Assembly: GCF_000711695.1 (NCBI RefSeq)
Contig: NW_013546894.1
Location: 1 to 45,531, forward strand
Direction: 5' to 3'
From: Tilletiaria anomala UBC 951
Lineage: Eukaryota > Basidiomycota > Exobasidiomycetes > Georgefischeriales > Tilletiariaceae
DNA length: 45,531 bases
The notes below the pieces were generated by a model that was not told the DNA's origin, ran no database searches, and worked only from the letters and a program-made list of their open reading frames with translations. Below are positions 34,824 to 45,531 of this stretch, in pieces (the stretch's first letter is position 1; each line of letters opens with the position of its first letter). The position numbers and the translations under genes are program-made.

Positions 34824-37276
34824 ATGTCCACCCGCTCCACCGCGCCGGCACCGGCGACCACCAGTGCAGACGCTGACGCCACGCACGAGGACATCGCTGC
34901 CCCGCTGCAGACACTCGACTCGCTCGAAGCTCACGAGGCTGCCGTTGCCAAAGCGGCTGACGGCGAAGCTTTGGCAGCAGAAGGAGCAGCAGGCGCGGGC
35001 GGTGAAGAGGAAAGCCATTCGGAGAGCGGAAAACTCAAGGTGCTCATCGGTCTGCTCAAGCGCGTTGTCGGCGTCAAGGACCTGGCGGCTATGTGAGTAA
35101 CCGTCGTCTACCTTCGTACTTGTGTACCATGGAAGGCACCTTCGATTCGCGACCTTGTGTGCGCTCCCCATGTTTCTGACATCTTCTTGGCCTGCGCTCG
35201 CAGTCGATTCTCCCTCCCCGCCACCCTGCTCGAACCGGTAGTACGTACCTTCGTTTCCAGCTGCTCAGCATAGCTGTCAAGCTTCACCGCCTGACACTCT
35301 GCACCTTTCCCTTTGCCAACAGCCCAACCTGGAATACTGGACCTACCTTGATCGCGCCGACATGATCGCATCGATCCCCGACTTTGACGACCCGCTCGAT
35401 CGCATGCTCATGGTCCTCCGCTTTGCGCTCACCAAGGAGCTCAAGTTCGTCAAGGGCAAAGTTTGCAAGCCGTACAATTCGGTCCTGGTGCGTCGGTGCA
35501 GCACACAGGTGCCATGCCGGAAAACAGTAGACGGGCAGCGCTGACTGACCGAACAAACTCTGTTATTCTCCTTGTCATCCGAAACACAGGGCGAGCACTT
35601 CCGCTGCCACTGGAATGCTGAGACGCCTGCGGTGACCGCCGCGGGCGACATCCTGCCGGTGCAGGCGCTGGAGCCAGGCGTTGACGCACCGTCGCCGTTG
35701 CCGCTCGCGAGCAAAGGGGGGCGCGCATCCAAAGCGGCGTCGCTCAGCAGCCGGCCTGGCAGCATCAAGGAGGCCGCGGCGAGTGCAGAGGCGGAAGAGA
35801 AGAGCACGCTCGCCAGGTCCCAGCCGACAAAGCGCGGTCTCAGCAAATTCCTCAGTGGACGGAATGTCGGCGGCAGCGGTGCAGGTGGTAGTGCCGCTGC
35901 CGCTACTAGTGCCAATTTGGAGCCGGCTGCGAACGGCAGCGCAACAAACGTGTCGTCGACGACGCTGTTTGCCACGTCGATCATTGCGCCATCGCAGAAG
36001 CGGCGCATCGCGTTCCTGACAGAGCAGGTCTCACACCACCCGCCCATCTCGACGTTCTACTGCGAGTGCGCCGAAGCGGGCGTGCACGTGCGCGGCGTCG
36101 ACCAGCTCAGCGCCAAGTTCACCGGCGCCAGTGTGCGCGTATACCCCGGCGACCAGAACAAGGGCCTCTTTATCGGCCTCACCGACACCGCCAGCGGCGC
36201 TGGCGCACCTGGTGAGGAGTATCAGCTGACACACCCGACCGCGAGCATCAACGGCTTCTTCCGCGGAAACATCTGGGTCGCCATTTCCGACCACACATAC
36301 ATCACCTGCAGGGGCGGCTCCCGCCCTGACGACGACGACGACGATGACAACGACAACAACGACAACAACCGCGGCGCTGGCGGCACGGGCAAGAGTAAGG
36401 GCAAGCGCAAGCGCCTCCGGACGATCATCGAGTACAAGGAGGAGGTGAGAGGCATCAGTAGCAGTACCAGTGTTCAGTCACAAGTCCCTTGGCGCGCAGA
36501 GTCGTGCTCACGTGATATCGCGCCTTTGGCGCCCCTCTGCAATTTTTTTTCGGAACAGAGCTGGGTCATGAAGGCCAAGTACGCACTCGAAGGCGTCATC
36601 TACGAGTACGACTACGATCCCGACGACGGGCACGACGATGAGGAGCAGGAACAGACCGAGGATGGCGACAGCGACAGCGACGGCAAGCAGAAGAGGCACT
36701 ACACCAAGATCAAGCAGGTCCCGCAGGACAAGGTCGTCGCGACGTTCGAAGGGCAGTGGCGGGGCGATGTGACGTACAAGCTCAAGGGCGAGCGGGTGAG
36801 TCGGCAGCGGGTTCACGTCGGTGCCACCGCGGAGGAGCCAAGCGACGCTGTGCTGACCTCGTCGTCATTTCCTCCGCCTCTTTTGAATTTGTGTGTACGT
36901 GTGGGTGCGCACTCAGGAATCGCGGTTGCTCATCCGCCTCGACGAGCTGGCGCTGACGCGCAAGACAGTGCGTCCGCTCGATGCGCACGAGGAGATGGAG
37001 TCGCGCCGCATCTGGAAGCCTGTCACGGACGCCATCATCGGCAAGCAGTTCTCCGCCGCGACCAAGCACAAGCAGGAGATCGAGCAGGCGCAGCGCGAGG
37101 CCGCCGCCGAGCGCAAGCGCCGCGGCGAGGCGTTTGTCCCCCAGTTCTTCCACGTCGATTTTGGCGACGGCAGGCCTAGGCTCACCGACGCGGGTCGCAA
37201 GGCGCTCAGGGATGAGGCCGCACTCGTGGGCTACGGCCCTGCCGCCGGCAGCGGAGAGCACGCAGCGAAAGATTGA
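34824..37276 (+). CDS. Oxysterol-binding protein-related protein (short, ORD only)
   Basis: This is a lipid-transfer protein of the OSBP/Osh family that moves sterol or phosphatidylserine in exchange for PI4P at membrane contacts. Six exons (34824-35092, 35204-35237, 35323-35487, 35590-36444, 36559-36795, 36917-37276) give 639 residues. After an Ala/Glu-rich leader comes the ORD: KVLIGLLKRVVGVKDLAAM, SLPATLLEPPNLEYWTYLDR (across the 34-base exon 2), KGKVCKPYNSVLGEHFRCHW, and the family signature EQVSHHPPIS. Two insertions are unusual: about 120 residues, Ala/Ser/Gly-rich, between GEHFRCHW and the signature, and an Asp/Asn run (36330-36372) followed by a Lys-rich patch. The C-terminal end keeps RKTVRPLDAHEEMESRRIWKPV and FVPQFFHVDF. 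No PH, ankyrin or FFAT motif is evident, so it resembles short Osh proteins; the ligand is not predictable by eye. Confidence 0.94.
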
Positions 37277-38393
37277 ATCATGACACGAAACACTGCGTGC
37301 GCCGCTGAAATACATATACAGTGGAGCGTGGGCAGTGCCTCCCTGCGAATTATCCACCCTAACACCCATCGATATAGTCAAGAGTCGCGCCACCACCGCC
37401 GCCATCCCTCTCGCCATTGATTCACGATTGCCCGACGACGCAACACGACTATCGCGTTCTCCCCGGCCATTGCGTCCAGCCGTTCCTGTTCGATCGATGT
37501 ATGTGTCAACGTGAGATACTACAAACAGCGGGCTTGGTGCGACGTTGGCTAGCCGGCGGTGCTCGTGGCTCGAAGTCACACCTTGCCGCATGCCACAGTT
37601 CACACACCAAGTTGGCACAACCCGTCCATCCTTCCGTGTGTCCGTCCGCTTCAACTCCCGTCCTTCGCGCCTTGGCCCCGGCGCGTCCCACGACGTATCC
37701 GATGGGTCAGGGCACCCGGTGGGCGCGACGTGTGGTCGCTCGTCGCTGTCGCCTCGCACCACACCACATTCCGCAATGCTACAGTTTTCCTCTATCCTCA
37801 TACTGTACACTGCTATAATATTACGATTTGTCCAGTTGATCCTATTGTTGCGTGTTGGCTGTTTCGTTTTGTCATCTAATCACATGTCAATGATGACGTG
37901 GCGTCGGATGAGCCAGCAAAATAGAAGAACTCGGAACTCGGAACTCGACGGGCAAAACATGTACGTACCTGTTTGCAATGTTCGCTCTTTTCTGGGATCG
38001 GGATGCTGGTGGAAGTGGTTAACAACCAGAAGACGACGTGCATGTCAAGCCGCTGCACAACTTGGAAAAAGCTGCGCGCGTGCAGGAATCGTAGCACATA
38101 GAATAGGTGCACATCGTGCTGAGCTCGTGTCGGATCACCACCGTCTTTCTTCGAGGAAAAACAGCCATTCAAACGGACGCCTTGCGCAAGGCGTTGCAAA
38201 GTATTCACGATACCCGCGCCACGAGCTACGTCGCAGCTCTTGTTCGCCACGGCCACGCTGGTGCCCAGAGCTGCAGCCCGCCACTGGCTGCCTCTGCAGT
38301 CGCTGCAGTCAACTTGCGTGTACGCTCAGCAGCTGCACGCTTGTGCACACCGCGTGTGCCAGCCGGCCCGGACCGCGAGGCCTAGCACCCCGT
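37277..38393. other. Intergenic region upstream of tRNase Z
   Basis: About 1.1 kb between two plus-strand genes. A frame in phase with the tRNase Z first exon stays open for several hundred bases upstream (from about 37545), but its translation is compositionally unlike a protein domain. A mitochondrial presequence from an upstream start cannot be excluded. Nothing else is supported. Confidence 0.35.
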
Positions 38394-41300
38394 ATGGCTG
38401 GCGGCGCAGCTTCCAGACTGCTATACAACGCACCGGCAAAGCCGGGAAGAAATGTGCAGAGAAAGAACCAAGTTATTCAATTGCAAAAGAGAAAGCAGCA
38501 GGCGGAAGCGTAGGCAAGCCCTCCGAGCAACCCGACGTATCAACGGCAACGAATCTGCTTCCAGCTTCTCGGCGCACGGACAGTAGTGTCGAGACGGACG
38601 GCAATACAGAGAACCATCACCGTCCTCGGGACACCTTCAGGCGTATCATGCTTGGCGCACTCCGGATTTTACCTGGGCCGACGGCCGACTCTGGCTGGGC
38701 ACTATGTCCTCCTGTCGTGCTCAAGTTCGACTCCGCGAGCTACTTCTTCAACGTGCCCGAAGGCACTTCCCGGACCATGTCGCAACGCCGCGGGCCAACA
38801 CTCGGCTTCAACAACAACCAAGGCGCCATCTTCGTTCCTGCGACACATGCGGAGGCGATGGGAGGCCTGCATGGGTTCTTGATGGGGATCGCGGACTCGG
38901 CCAAAAGTGGCAAACGGACCAAGGTCAAGCTCATCGGCGCACCCAACTTCAAGCATGCCATCGCCGCTGGAAGGTCGTTCAACAAAAGAAGCACAATTTC
39001 ACTTGAGGTCGTCGAAGCCTCCTTCGTTCCTCCATCCGTCCAGAGTAGCTCGATGTCGCATCCTGCTCTGACAAGCATCTCCGACTCTAACTCCGCGCAA
39101 ACTGAGCCCGTTCTCCCGTATGGCGTGCAACTCCTGCATGCCGACAGCTTGGTGAAAGTCTATGGCGTGCAATTACACAACAGCGCCTATGACTTTACAA
39201 GCGTCGGAAAAGAGGAAGAAGCCTCTGAGGTGCCTCTATTCGCCGATAGCGATGCAGCGGTCAACCGGAATAATGGAAGCCTTCCTCATCCCGCGAAGCG
39301 AGCGAAGCTATCGAACGACAGTACAGACGAGCAACCAGAGCCCAGGTCTGGAACGCATTTCCCCAAATTGAAGTTGCTAGATGGTTCATTGCAACAGCAT
39401 GAAGACTCTAGCACAACGTATGACCCGAGCGTAGATCCGGCGCCATGGGATACCGTTCCGGCATGGTACGCGGGGAAGCTCCGAAAGCCGGATGCCGCGC
39501 GCCTCGTTGATGCAATCATTGCGGACATGTACAAGTACAGGCCTGGCGCAAAAGCTTTCGAGCCAGAAGAACCCAGACTTGAAGCTCAGCCAACTGCCCA
39601 GAGTCCACCGCGAGCAAACGAGGAGAAACTGACTGATGGCAAGCAGGCGCTCCAGGAGCCTGTTCCCATGGGGACCACGCCAGCATGGCTTCGCCACAGG
39701 TTGCCACCAGCTCCACTCAGCACTCGCCATGCACCGAGGTTCCCCCGGAACCGAGCGGAGGCAGTGGACAGCGCCTTACCCCCCGTCACGCTGACGTACA
39801 TTGTCGAAACGCCAGCTAGGCGCGGCAACATGGACGCCGCTAAGGCGGCCGCGATCGGGGTACCGGCTGGTCCCGCGCTGGGTGTCTTGGCAGCGGGGCG
39901 TTCGATCGAGCTCAAGCGCCCTGAAGCATGGGAGATAATGGATGTCACCGGACGCAAAGCTTGGCTCGATGCGCAGAGGAAGGCTGCGCAGGTGGGAAAG
40001 GGCAAGAAGCAGAACAACAAGAAAAAGGAAACGGACATGAAAGGAGAGCAACAAACGCCACTTACCGAAATGAAGGTCGTTGAGTTTACAGTCACGCCTG
40101 ACATGGTTCTTGAGCCTTCACAGCCTGGATCGGTGAGGTCAGATTCAGGTGGGATAAATGCCATCTTTTGCTGACTATCTTCTTCGACTCTGCAGGTGTT
40201 CATACAAACCTATCTTCCTTCGGTCTCCTACCTTCCGTCGCTTCTTGGAAGCAGAGCATTCGATCGATACAAGCAGGCGTCAAGTACTGATACTTCTGAA
40301 CTGCAAGGACCGGCAAACGTCATTCTGCACTGCGTGACAGCGGAGGTTCTAGCAGACGAAAGGTACCAAACATGGATGAAATCGTTCCCTCCTGAGACGG
40401 ATCACATCATCTCTTCTCCAGACTTTTGTCCCAACACCCTCAATTACCCATCTGCCGCACTCGCTCAGCTTCGATTAAGCAAGATCGACGACAGCATCTT
40501 CCGGCTGCCCAAATACAGCTTACAACCCAAGAGGTCGTTGCAAAGCCTCGGCGACGGTGTGCTACCGGAACACTCCCGAGCGCTGGACGGAGATCTGCGT
40601 ATCCGGTTCGCGCCATACATCCCGCATGACTGCAGCGATGCGACTCGCGATATCTCGATTCCCCGGTTCGATTTTGAACATGATAATCTACAGGCGAGAG
40701 ACTGGCTGGCATCTAGCGCGGAAAACCTCGAGGTGGACATGGATCGCGATTCGCTCGCGAATACGGGCGTCTCAATGGAGGCGGATGTCTCTGCGACTGG
40801 AGCGACGCCCTCACTAGCTGATCGAGAAACTGTTCGTCAAAGGCTTGAGCGAGCTCGAGCCCAAGTATGGCCAAAGTACCTGGAAATGGCAGCCCGGACG
40901 AGATCGGAGGTGCAAAGGGAGGCAGCTACCAGGCAACCAGCTGCTGCAGGCTCGATTCTCGACAAGGTCATCATCACGCCGCTTGGGACGGGCAGTGCCA
41001 CTCCCAGCAAGTACCGCAATGTCAGCGGCACGCTCATCAGCGCACCTGATTGTGGCAACATTCTCTTGGACGCTGGCGAGAGCACATACGGCCAGCTTTG
41101 TCGCCACTTTGGGGACAAGATCGACAATGTTCTTCGAGATTTGAAGGTGATCTTCATCAGCCACATCCATGCCGATCACCACCTTGGCCTCACGAGACTG
41201 TTAAACGCACGGGAGAGGGTGAATTCTGGATGACTCTTTCTCTAAGTTACTCTGAGATGGCTTACAGATTTCTTTCGCATTCGCAGCTTTGGCCGCCGCC

Positions 41301-42345
41301 AAGGGAAGAGATATTTATCATTGTGAATCGACACAATCGGACTGCACTGGCGGAGCACGATTCCTTCGAAAACTTGGGCTTCCGCTCAAGACATGTGCGG
41401 CCAATCTGGAGCTCCATGATCAACATTGACTCCGAGGATATGACCCATCGAAGCTCTCCGCAAGGGTCGGACTCACGGAAGGCTGTGGCAGACCTGATGA
41501 AGCAAATGAATCTGACACAGTTAAACACCATACTCGTCACACACCGCACCCCACAATGCTACGGGATCATTCTAAAGCATCGAGACGGTTGGTCCGTATC
41601 CTACTCAGGCGACACGATGCCCTGCAAAGCCATGGAAAACGCTTCGAAAGGTGTCACGGTCCTCATCCATGAGGCAACGCTCGAAGATGGCCAAGAAGAA
41701 ATGGCAGCAGCGAAAGGTCACAGCACTTTTGGGCAAGCCATCCAACTCGCGAAAAACGCCAATGCCGAGCATTGCTTTTTGACGCACTTTTCGCAGCGCT
41801 ACCCCAAGCTCGCCCGTCTTGGCGGCGATTCAGACCAGAGTGCTGGCAGTTTAGGCCCGACGGTAGCGATGGCGTTCGACCTAATATCACTTCCCATCTC
41901 AGACCTGTGGAAGATGGACAGGTACAGACCAGCTATGGAACTGTTATATCAAGCTGACGGAGACGCTGAGCGAGACAAGGATAAAGACAAAGACAGAAAG
42001 AAAGATGAGGAGAAGCAGAATGAAAGAGATGATGAAACGCGAACGGAGGTGGACGAGCAGCAAAATGAGCAGAAGAAGGATACCGGTAAACCCGGAGACA
42101 GGCGGTGGAAGGGGACGCGCGACAACGGGCAAGATGGCCCACAGCAGCGGCAGCAGCAATGCGAAGAGAGTGTGATCATGGCTGAGCCACTCGTGCGAGC
42201 TCAACAGCAAAGTAAGTGGCTGCACGAAGTGGCGATGGATAAGGTCATGCTGCCGGGTAGGAGAATCCTAGCGCCAACTGCAATCGTTCAGGCTCCGCAA
42301 GGTGAGTCCCAAAGTGGGGCCTCCCGTTTCCTCAGTCATGACTGA
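38394..42345 (+). CDS. TRZ1: Long-form tRNase Z (tRNA 3' endonuclease)
   Basis: tRNase Z cuts the 3' trailer from pre-tRNAs in nucleus and mitochondria. Four exons (38394-38509, 38584-40132, 40196-41218, 41287-42345) give 1248 residues if the in-frame stop at 42345 is used. The N-terminal half is the inactive long-form domain: LRILPGPTADSG, KFDSASYFFNVPEGTSR and GGLHGFLMGIADSA, then Ser-rich linkers, and KAAAIGVPAGPALGVLAAGRSI. The C-terminal half is the catalytic beta-lactamase domain: PLGTGSATPSKYRNVSG, LLDAGESTYGQL, and the metal-binding motif SHIHADHHLGL. THRTPQCYG, YSGDT, HEATLEDGQ, KGHSTFGQA and THFSQRYPK follow. A Lys/Asp/Gln-rich tail ends the protein. THRTPQ has Arg where many homologues have Cys. 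The start at 38394 was chosen because its 116-base exon joins in phase; the alternative frame upstream lacks an ATG. A donor at 42302 could extend the protein (see 42372-43282). Confidence 0.92.
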
Positions 42346-42370
42346 TAGTCAAACATACACACCGAACGCA

Positions 42371-42568
42371 GGGAATTTGTCGAGGTCGCCGCACCACGGC
42401 GATGGTAAAGCCTTGCAAGGACAAGCCCTCGTGCATTGGCAGCAAGAAGTTCAGCGAGCACGACAGGCAGGGAAATTGCCCAGGCTGCCGTATCACGACA
42501 ATGGTAAACCCCTGCGCGGGCAAGATCTCGTGCTTTGGAAGCAAGAAACTCAGAAAGCCAAGTTGCAA
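42371..42568 (+). repeat. Direct tandem duplication, two 99-base units
   Basis: Unit 1 is 42371-42469 and unit 2 is 42470-42568. By hand alignment they are roughly 70% identical with no gap, and 99 bases equals 33 codons. In one frame both units give a Gly-Lys-Leu-Gly-Gln-Leu-Val-Trp-Gln-Glu pattern (GKALQGQALVHWQQE and GKPLRGQDLVLWKQE). In the next frame both give a Cys pattern (MVKPCKDKPSCIGSKK and MVNPCAGKISCFGSKK). Differences are spread almost evenly over the three codon positions, so the reading frame under selection is not obvious. Confidence 0.75.
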
Positions 42569-43282
42569 GCTGGACCCTCATCAAGAATGGCGCGCAAGCG
42601 TGGCTCGTCTTTCATCTGTGTACTATTGTGAGTACCTCGCGAGCGTGTCACGTGTAAGTCATCATTCCGGTGCTTACATTTCTCCTCACATGCGGATCGT
42701 GTGTGTCTGACAGCGCGACGTCACAGCCTGATGTACCTGCGGCGAGCGATGATGACATTCGCACCATCGTTAGGAACGCGATGGACGAAGTGCTCAGCGA
42801 TGTACAGAGGTATTTCCCCGTGACGCTGCTGCATGTTCAGCAACAGGGTAAACACTCGCAGGCCTTCTTTGGGATGTTCAAAACGTTTGTTGCCTTCATC
42901 CTTCGCATGCCGCCTGATCTCTTGACTACCCTGGCTGACCGTCGTCGTGGCTTTCTCTCCTTTCTATGCACAAACATCACGCATCCCCTGGTGCATCTCA
43001 TCCTCGTATGTTTCCAGCCACGGAAAACTATTCAAGAAGAGCATCCATAATTGCTCCGTCGCGGCGCGGACAGTCTCAGGCCGAGTCTACAATCGCGTGT
43101 TTGTCCAGGCGAGCGATACGTCCATCAAGCGTTTGGCAGGCATCGAGGACAAGGTCAAAGAGGTACCCCGGTGGGTGGATAGGGCACGTTCTCAGCAACT
43201 GTGGCTGTGTGGTAAGGGCAACATTCCACCGAAGGAGATAGTTGCAGCAGAGTGTGGCTTAAACACGTCCGAAGGAACGTGA
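42372..43282 (+). other. Exon-like segments downstream of tRNase Z
   Basis: Four observations suggest spliced coding sequence. A strong donor (GTGAGT, 42302) in the last tRNase Z exon has phase 1, and an acceptor before 42372 accepts phase 1. That segment ends at 42627 before GTGAGT in phase 2, and the acceptor before 42714 fits phase 2. The next segment reads SDDDIRTIVRNAMDEVLSDV. A last segment from about 43047 to 43282 reads VYNRVFVQASDTSIKRLAGIEDKV and ends in a stop. The join between the last two segments is unclear. These may be a C-terminal extension of tRNase Z by alternative splicing, or a separate small gene whose start I cannot find. No known domain is visible. Alternatively the duplicated segment is translated in its Cys-rich frame, which would break the phase chain. 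Confidence 0.45.
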
Positions 43283-43532
43283 CATCGCTTGCTAGTGGCA
43301 CGCTTGCTTGTATATAGCAATGCCGGCCCAGAAATGGCAATGCGCTTTGCTGCCGCCGCGAAGTCCTTAAAATCCATTCATTACATTGAACACAATGAAC
43401 ATAGCCCGAAACGCGAATAGAAATGAGAAACGGATGACGCCGGGTGTGAGAGCACAAAGTCAACCATCTATATGCATTGGATGCAGCGATGCATGGCATG
43501 GCATGGCGAAGGAGTCTGTAGATGCCAATGCG

Positions 43533-44896
43533 TTACAGCTCTGTCCGGAAGACGTAATCCCACATTCTGCTCGTAACGCCAAAGCCGAGTTCGTAGTTCT
43601 TGTCTGTGTGCGTCAAATAATTGGCGGGTTGTTCAAGTCAGTGTCTAACTCTTTGTTTTCCTGTGGTGGCACAAGACCTCGCTGCCCCGCAAAAAAAGAA
43701 CAAAAAAACTCACAGTGATGCTCGAGATGGTACTTCTTCATCTTGCGCAGATGCGCTGGCAGCTTAGTGTGATGCAGGGCGTAGTGCATGGTGTCATAGA
43801 CGACGTACATGGCAAACGCACCAGAGATGATGCCGTTGGCTATGCTTGCGGGGAATATGATGTGCCCTAGCTTGGTGAACGGCACTTGTAGGACAAAGAA
43901 GAGGAGCGGCGGCATGACGAGGCGGAGACTGCGCCAAAATCATATTAGAGGTGCACTCAGTCAGCTTGTCGCGTCTGTCCCGATCGCCTCACATACTGGC
44001 ACTCACCGGTCCATGGGAAGGTAGTGGTGAATACCATGGAGTAGGAAGTGGAGCATGAGGAAGAACGGCCTGTCCGGGAGGAGGTCATCGATGTGGAACA
44101 AGAACCTATGCAAGCTGTATTCGAGGAGGGTCCAGATGAAGATGCCTAGTATGAAGCAGCTGAGTGTCTGGGACGTGGCCTGTATGGTGATCTTGTCGGC
44201 ATTGCGATGCGCTGCCTCTGCAACAGCCCGGAAGTCGAAGCCGTTGGCGGGGACGGTGAGGTGGGAGAACTGCTGGAGCGAGCGCGAGAAGAGCGCCGCG
44301 GAGATCGGCAACCAAACCATCGCTGGCACATACCACGACGTGCGCGTGAAGATCTCGAGATACCACGGCCCCAAGAGGCGCGCGGGTTCCTTGAGGTGGC
44401 GTGGCGAGTGGACCTGCTCGAGGTAAAATTCCTTGGAGAACTTGGCGTTCCATACCTGCATGATCAGCGGCCGGCTAAGGTCGAGGAACTGGGTTTTCTT
44501 AAAGTCGCTCGAAAGGTCCGTGTCGGTCGGCTTGAAGTCTTCGGTGATGACAATCTCCTGGGGTTTTCCGCTAAAAGCGGCACCGCCCTCGGCGGCTGAA
44601 GCGGCCATGGCCTTCTCCTCATCCGTCGTGGCGATCTTGCCGATGAGGTGCTCCTCGAGCAGCTCATATGCGCTGTCCGAGTGCACGTGCTCGACGATAT
44701 CGTCCATTATGTCACCCATGTCCTTTCCGGCGTAGCGCATGACCAGGTCGTCGCCACCAGGGTGGTCCAACACAAAGTCGGTGACGTCGTACACCTTGCC
44801 TTTGTGCACTACCCACACATCCTCCAGTCGATCGTGCTTGGATACTTGATCGGCATTGAATACGCGGAGGCGCTGCTGCTGTTCCGTAGCGTCCAT
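43533..44896 (-). CDS. SCS7: Sphingolipid fatty-acid 2-hydroxylase (cytochrome b5 fusion)
   Basis: Scs7/FA2H hydroxylates carbon 2 of the very-long-chain acyl group of ceramide in the ER membrane. Three exons (44896-44007, 43928-43714, 43603-43533) give 391 residues, the normal size. The N-terminal cytochrome b5 domain has VYDVTDFVLDHPGG (heme ligand His45) and EHVHSDSAYELLEEHLIG (second ligand His72). The hydroxylase domain has hydrophobic helices and the histidine boxes HRFLFH, HGIHHYLPMDR, HYALHH and HLEHHY. The His residues in these boxes bind two metal ions. The last exon has only 71 bases and reads KNYELGFGVTSRMWDYVFRTEL, the conserved family end, so the longer read-through frame into the intron is not the real C terminus. 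The start at 44896 gives the expected b5 N terminus. The gene converges with tRNase Z. Confidence 0.96.
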
Positions 44897-45531
44897 TTTT
44901 TTTGCTGCGACTGGAGATGTAATGAGCAGTAACAGTCACTGAGAAGTCGCACAAGCTCAACGCCGATAGCGGCTTGACGAGGTTGAAGGTGGCGGGGTGT
45001 TCGTGGATGGGGACAAGGGCAAGCGTTTGATCTGAAAGTGGGGTGCTAGTTTTCTGAGCTGAGTGGCGCGGCGTAACGGTACAGGATATGAGGACAAGCG
45101 ATAGGCTAGCAAGCGCCAGTGTACTTTCCACGATGATTCCGCGTCAACGACAGGTCAATCATGCGCGACCCCCCGAGAGTCGAGGACGGATGTGGTTGCT
45201 AAAGGAGTTAGTTGCCAATCAATGCTCGCTGTACTGCAACCAGCTTCGCTGTGTTGATTGAGAGGATCGTCCGAAAAAATTAGGGCGCGGCGCTGACTCA
45301 CTTGACACTGCGGGCACGCGCGCCCTTCTTTCTCTCCCTGTCGCCCGCAAGGGCTGCACAGCCCACGACCGTTTCTCATTCTCGCGCCAAAACTAAAAGT
45401 GCTCCCAAAGCTCGACTGCAAGTACTTCGCAATTGGGAAACCCATTGGACGATACTTTTGACATTTGGCAGACGATTCTCGCGCATGCCTCGCTTGACCT
45501 TCGTTTCGTGGCGGTTCGTCGCCGATGGGGG
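44897..45531. other. Right-edge region upstream of SCS7
   Basis: This should contain the SCS7 promoter on the minus strand. Poly-T lies just before the start codon (44897-44901). A minus-strand open frame at 45155-45445 has four CxxC-like cysteines but no recognisable domain and is not called. Confidence 0.35.

Noticed and set aside
38584-38882. Frame reading TITVLGTPSG, resembling the start of tRNase Z
   Set aside because: The neighbouring frame carries LRILPGPTADSG and FFNVPEGTSR, which match long-form tRNase Z better and join the upstream exon in phase.
42402-42710. Cys-rich frame over the duplicated segment (possible zinc knuckles)
   Set aside because: Its entry and exit phases do not match the flanking splice sites, whereas the other frame matches both. 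Kept only as an alternative, not called as a gene.
43613-43711. Read-through C terminus of the hydroxylase after HLEHH
   Set aside because: The frame runs through a GTGAGT intron. Splicing to 43603 restores the conserved KNYELGFGVTS ending in phase.

Overview
This is a gene-dense piece of a fungal nuclear genome. The encoded proteins are eukaryotic, introns are frequent and short (about 50-110 bases, GT-AG), the DNA is GC-rich, and proteins carry long Ala/Ser/Pro/Gln-rich tails. Cytochrome b5-fused sphingolipid hydroxylase, Erv29-type cargo receptor, Trz1-type tRNase Z and Cid1-type nucleotidyltransferase together fit a basidiomycete, perhaps of the smut group (Ustilaginomycotina). The lineage is inference. 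Exon models were built by hand: donor and acceptor phases were required to match and the total to be a multiple of three.

Layout. (1) 0.5-7.3 kb: an OTU deubiquitinase with a UBA/CUE-like domain (-), an unassigned protein ending in a ZZ-like zinc finger (+), and the 18S rRNA dimethyltransferase Dim1 (+). (2) 7.4-15.8 kb: two minus-strand genes, the APC/C scaffold Apc1 (seven exons) and an acyl-CoA/4CL-like ligase with a peroxisomal AKL tail. (3) 15.8-18.5 kb: gene-poor, with one unresolved set of open segments. (4) 18.5-22.2 kb: an eight-exon non-canonical poly(A)/poly(U) polymerase (-), then 2.5 kb without a convincing gene. (5) 24.8-33.2 kb: a 1210-residue single-pass membrane protein (+), the cargo receptor Erv29/SURF4 (+), and a probable XLF/Nej1-like end-joining factor (-). 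(6) 33.6-37.3 kb: an intron-containing tRNA-Pro(AGG) (-) and a short oxysterol-binding protein (+). (7) 38.4-44.9 kb: long-form tRNase Z (+), followed by exon-like segments carrying a 99-base tandem duplication, and the sphingolipid fatty-acid 2-hydroxylase Scs7 (-).

These are mostly unlinked housekeeping functions: ubiquitin and cell cycle, rRNA and tRNA maturation, RNA tailing, ER export, lipid transport and hydroxylation. I see no operon-like pathway cluster, CRISPR array, viral element or recognisable transposon. The least explained parts are the exons after tRNase Z, the 16.5-18.1 kb segment, the zinc-finger protein at 4.2-5.3 kb and the XLF-like gene.
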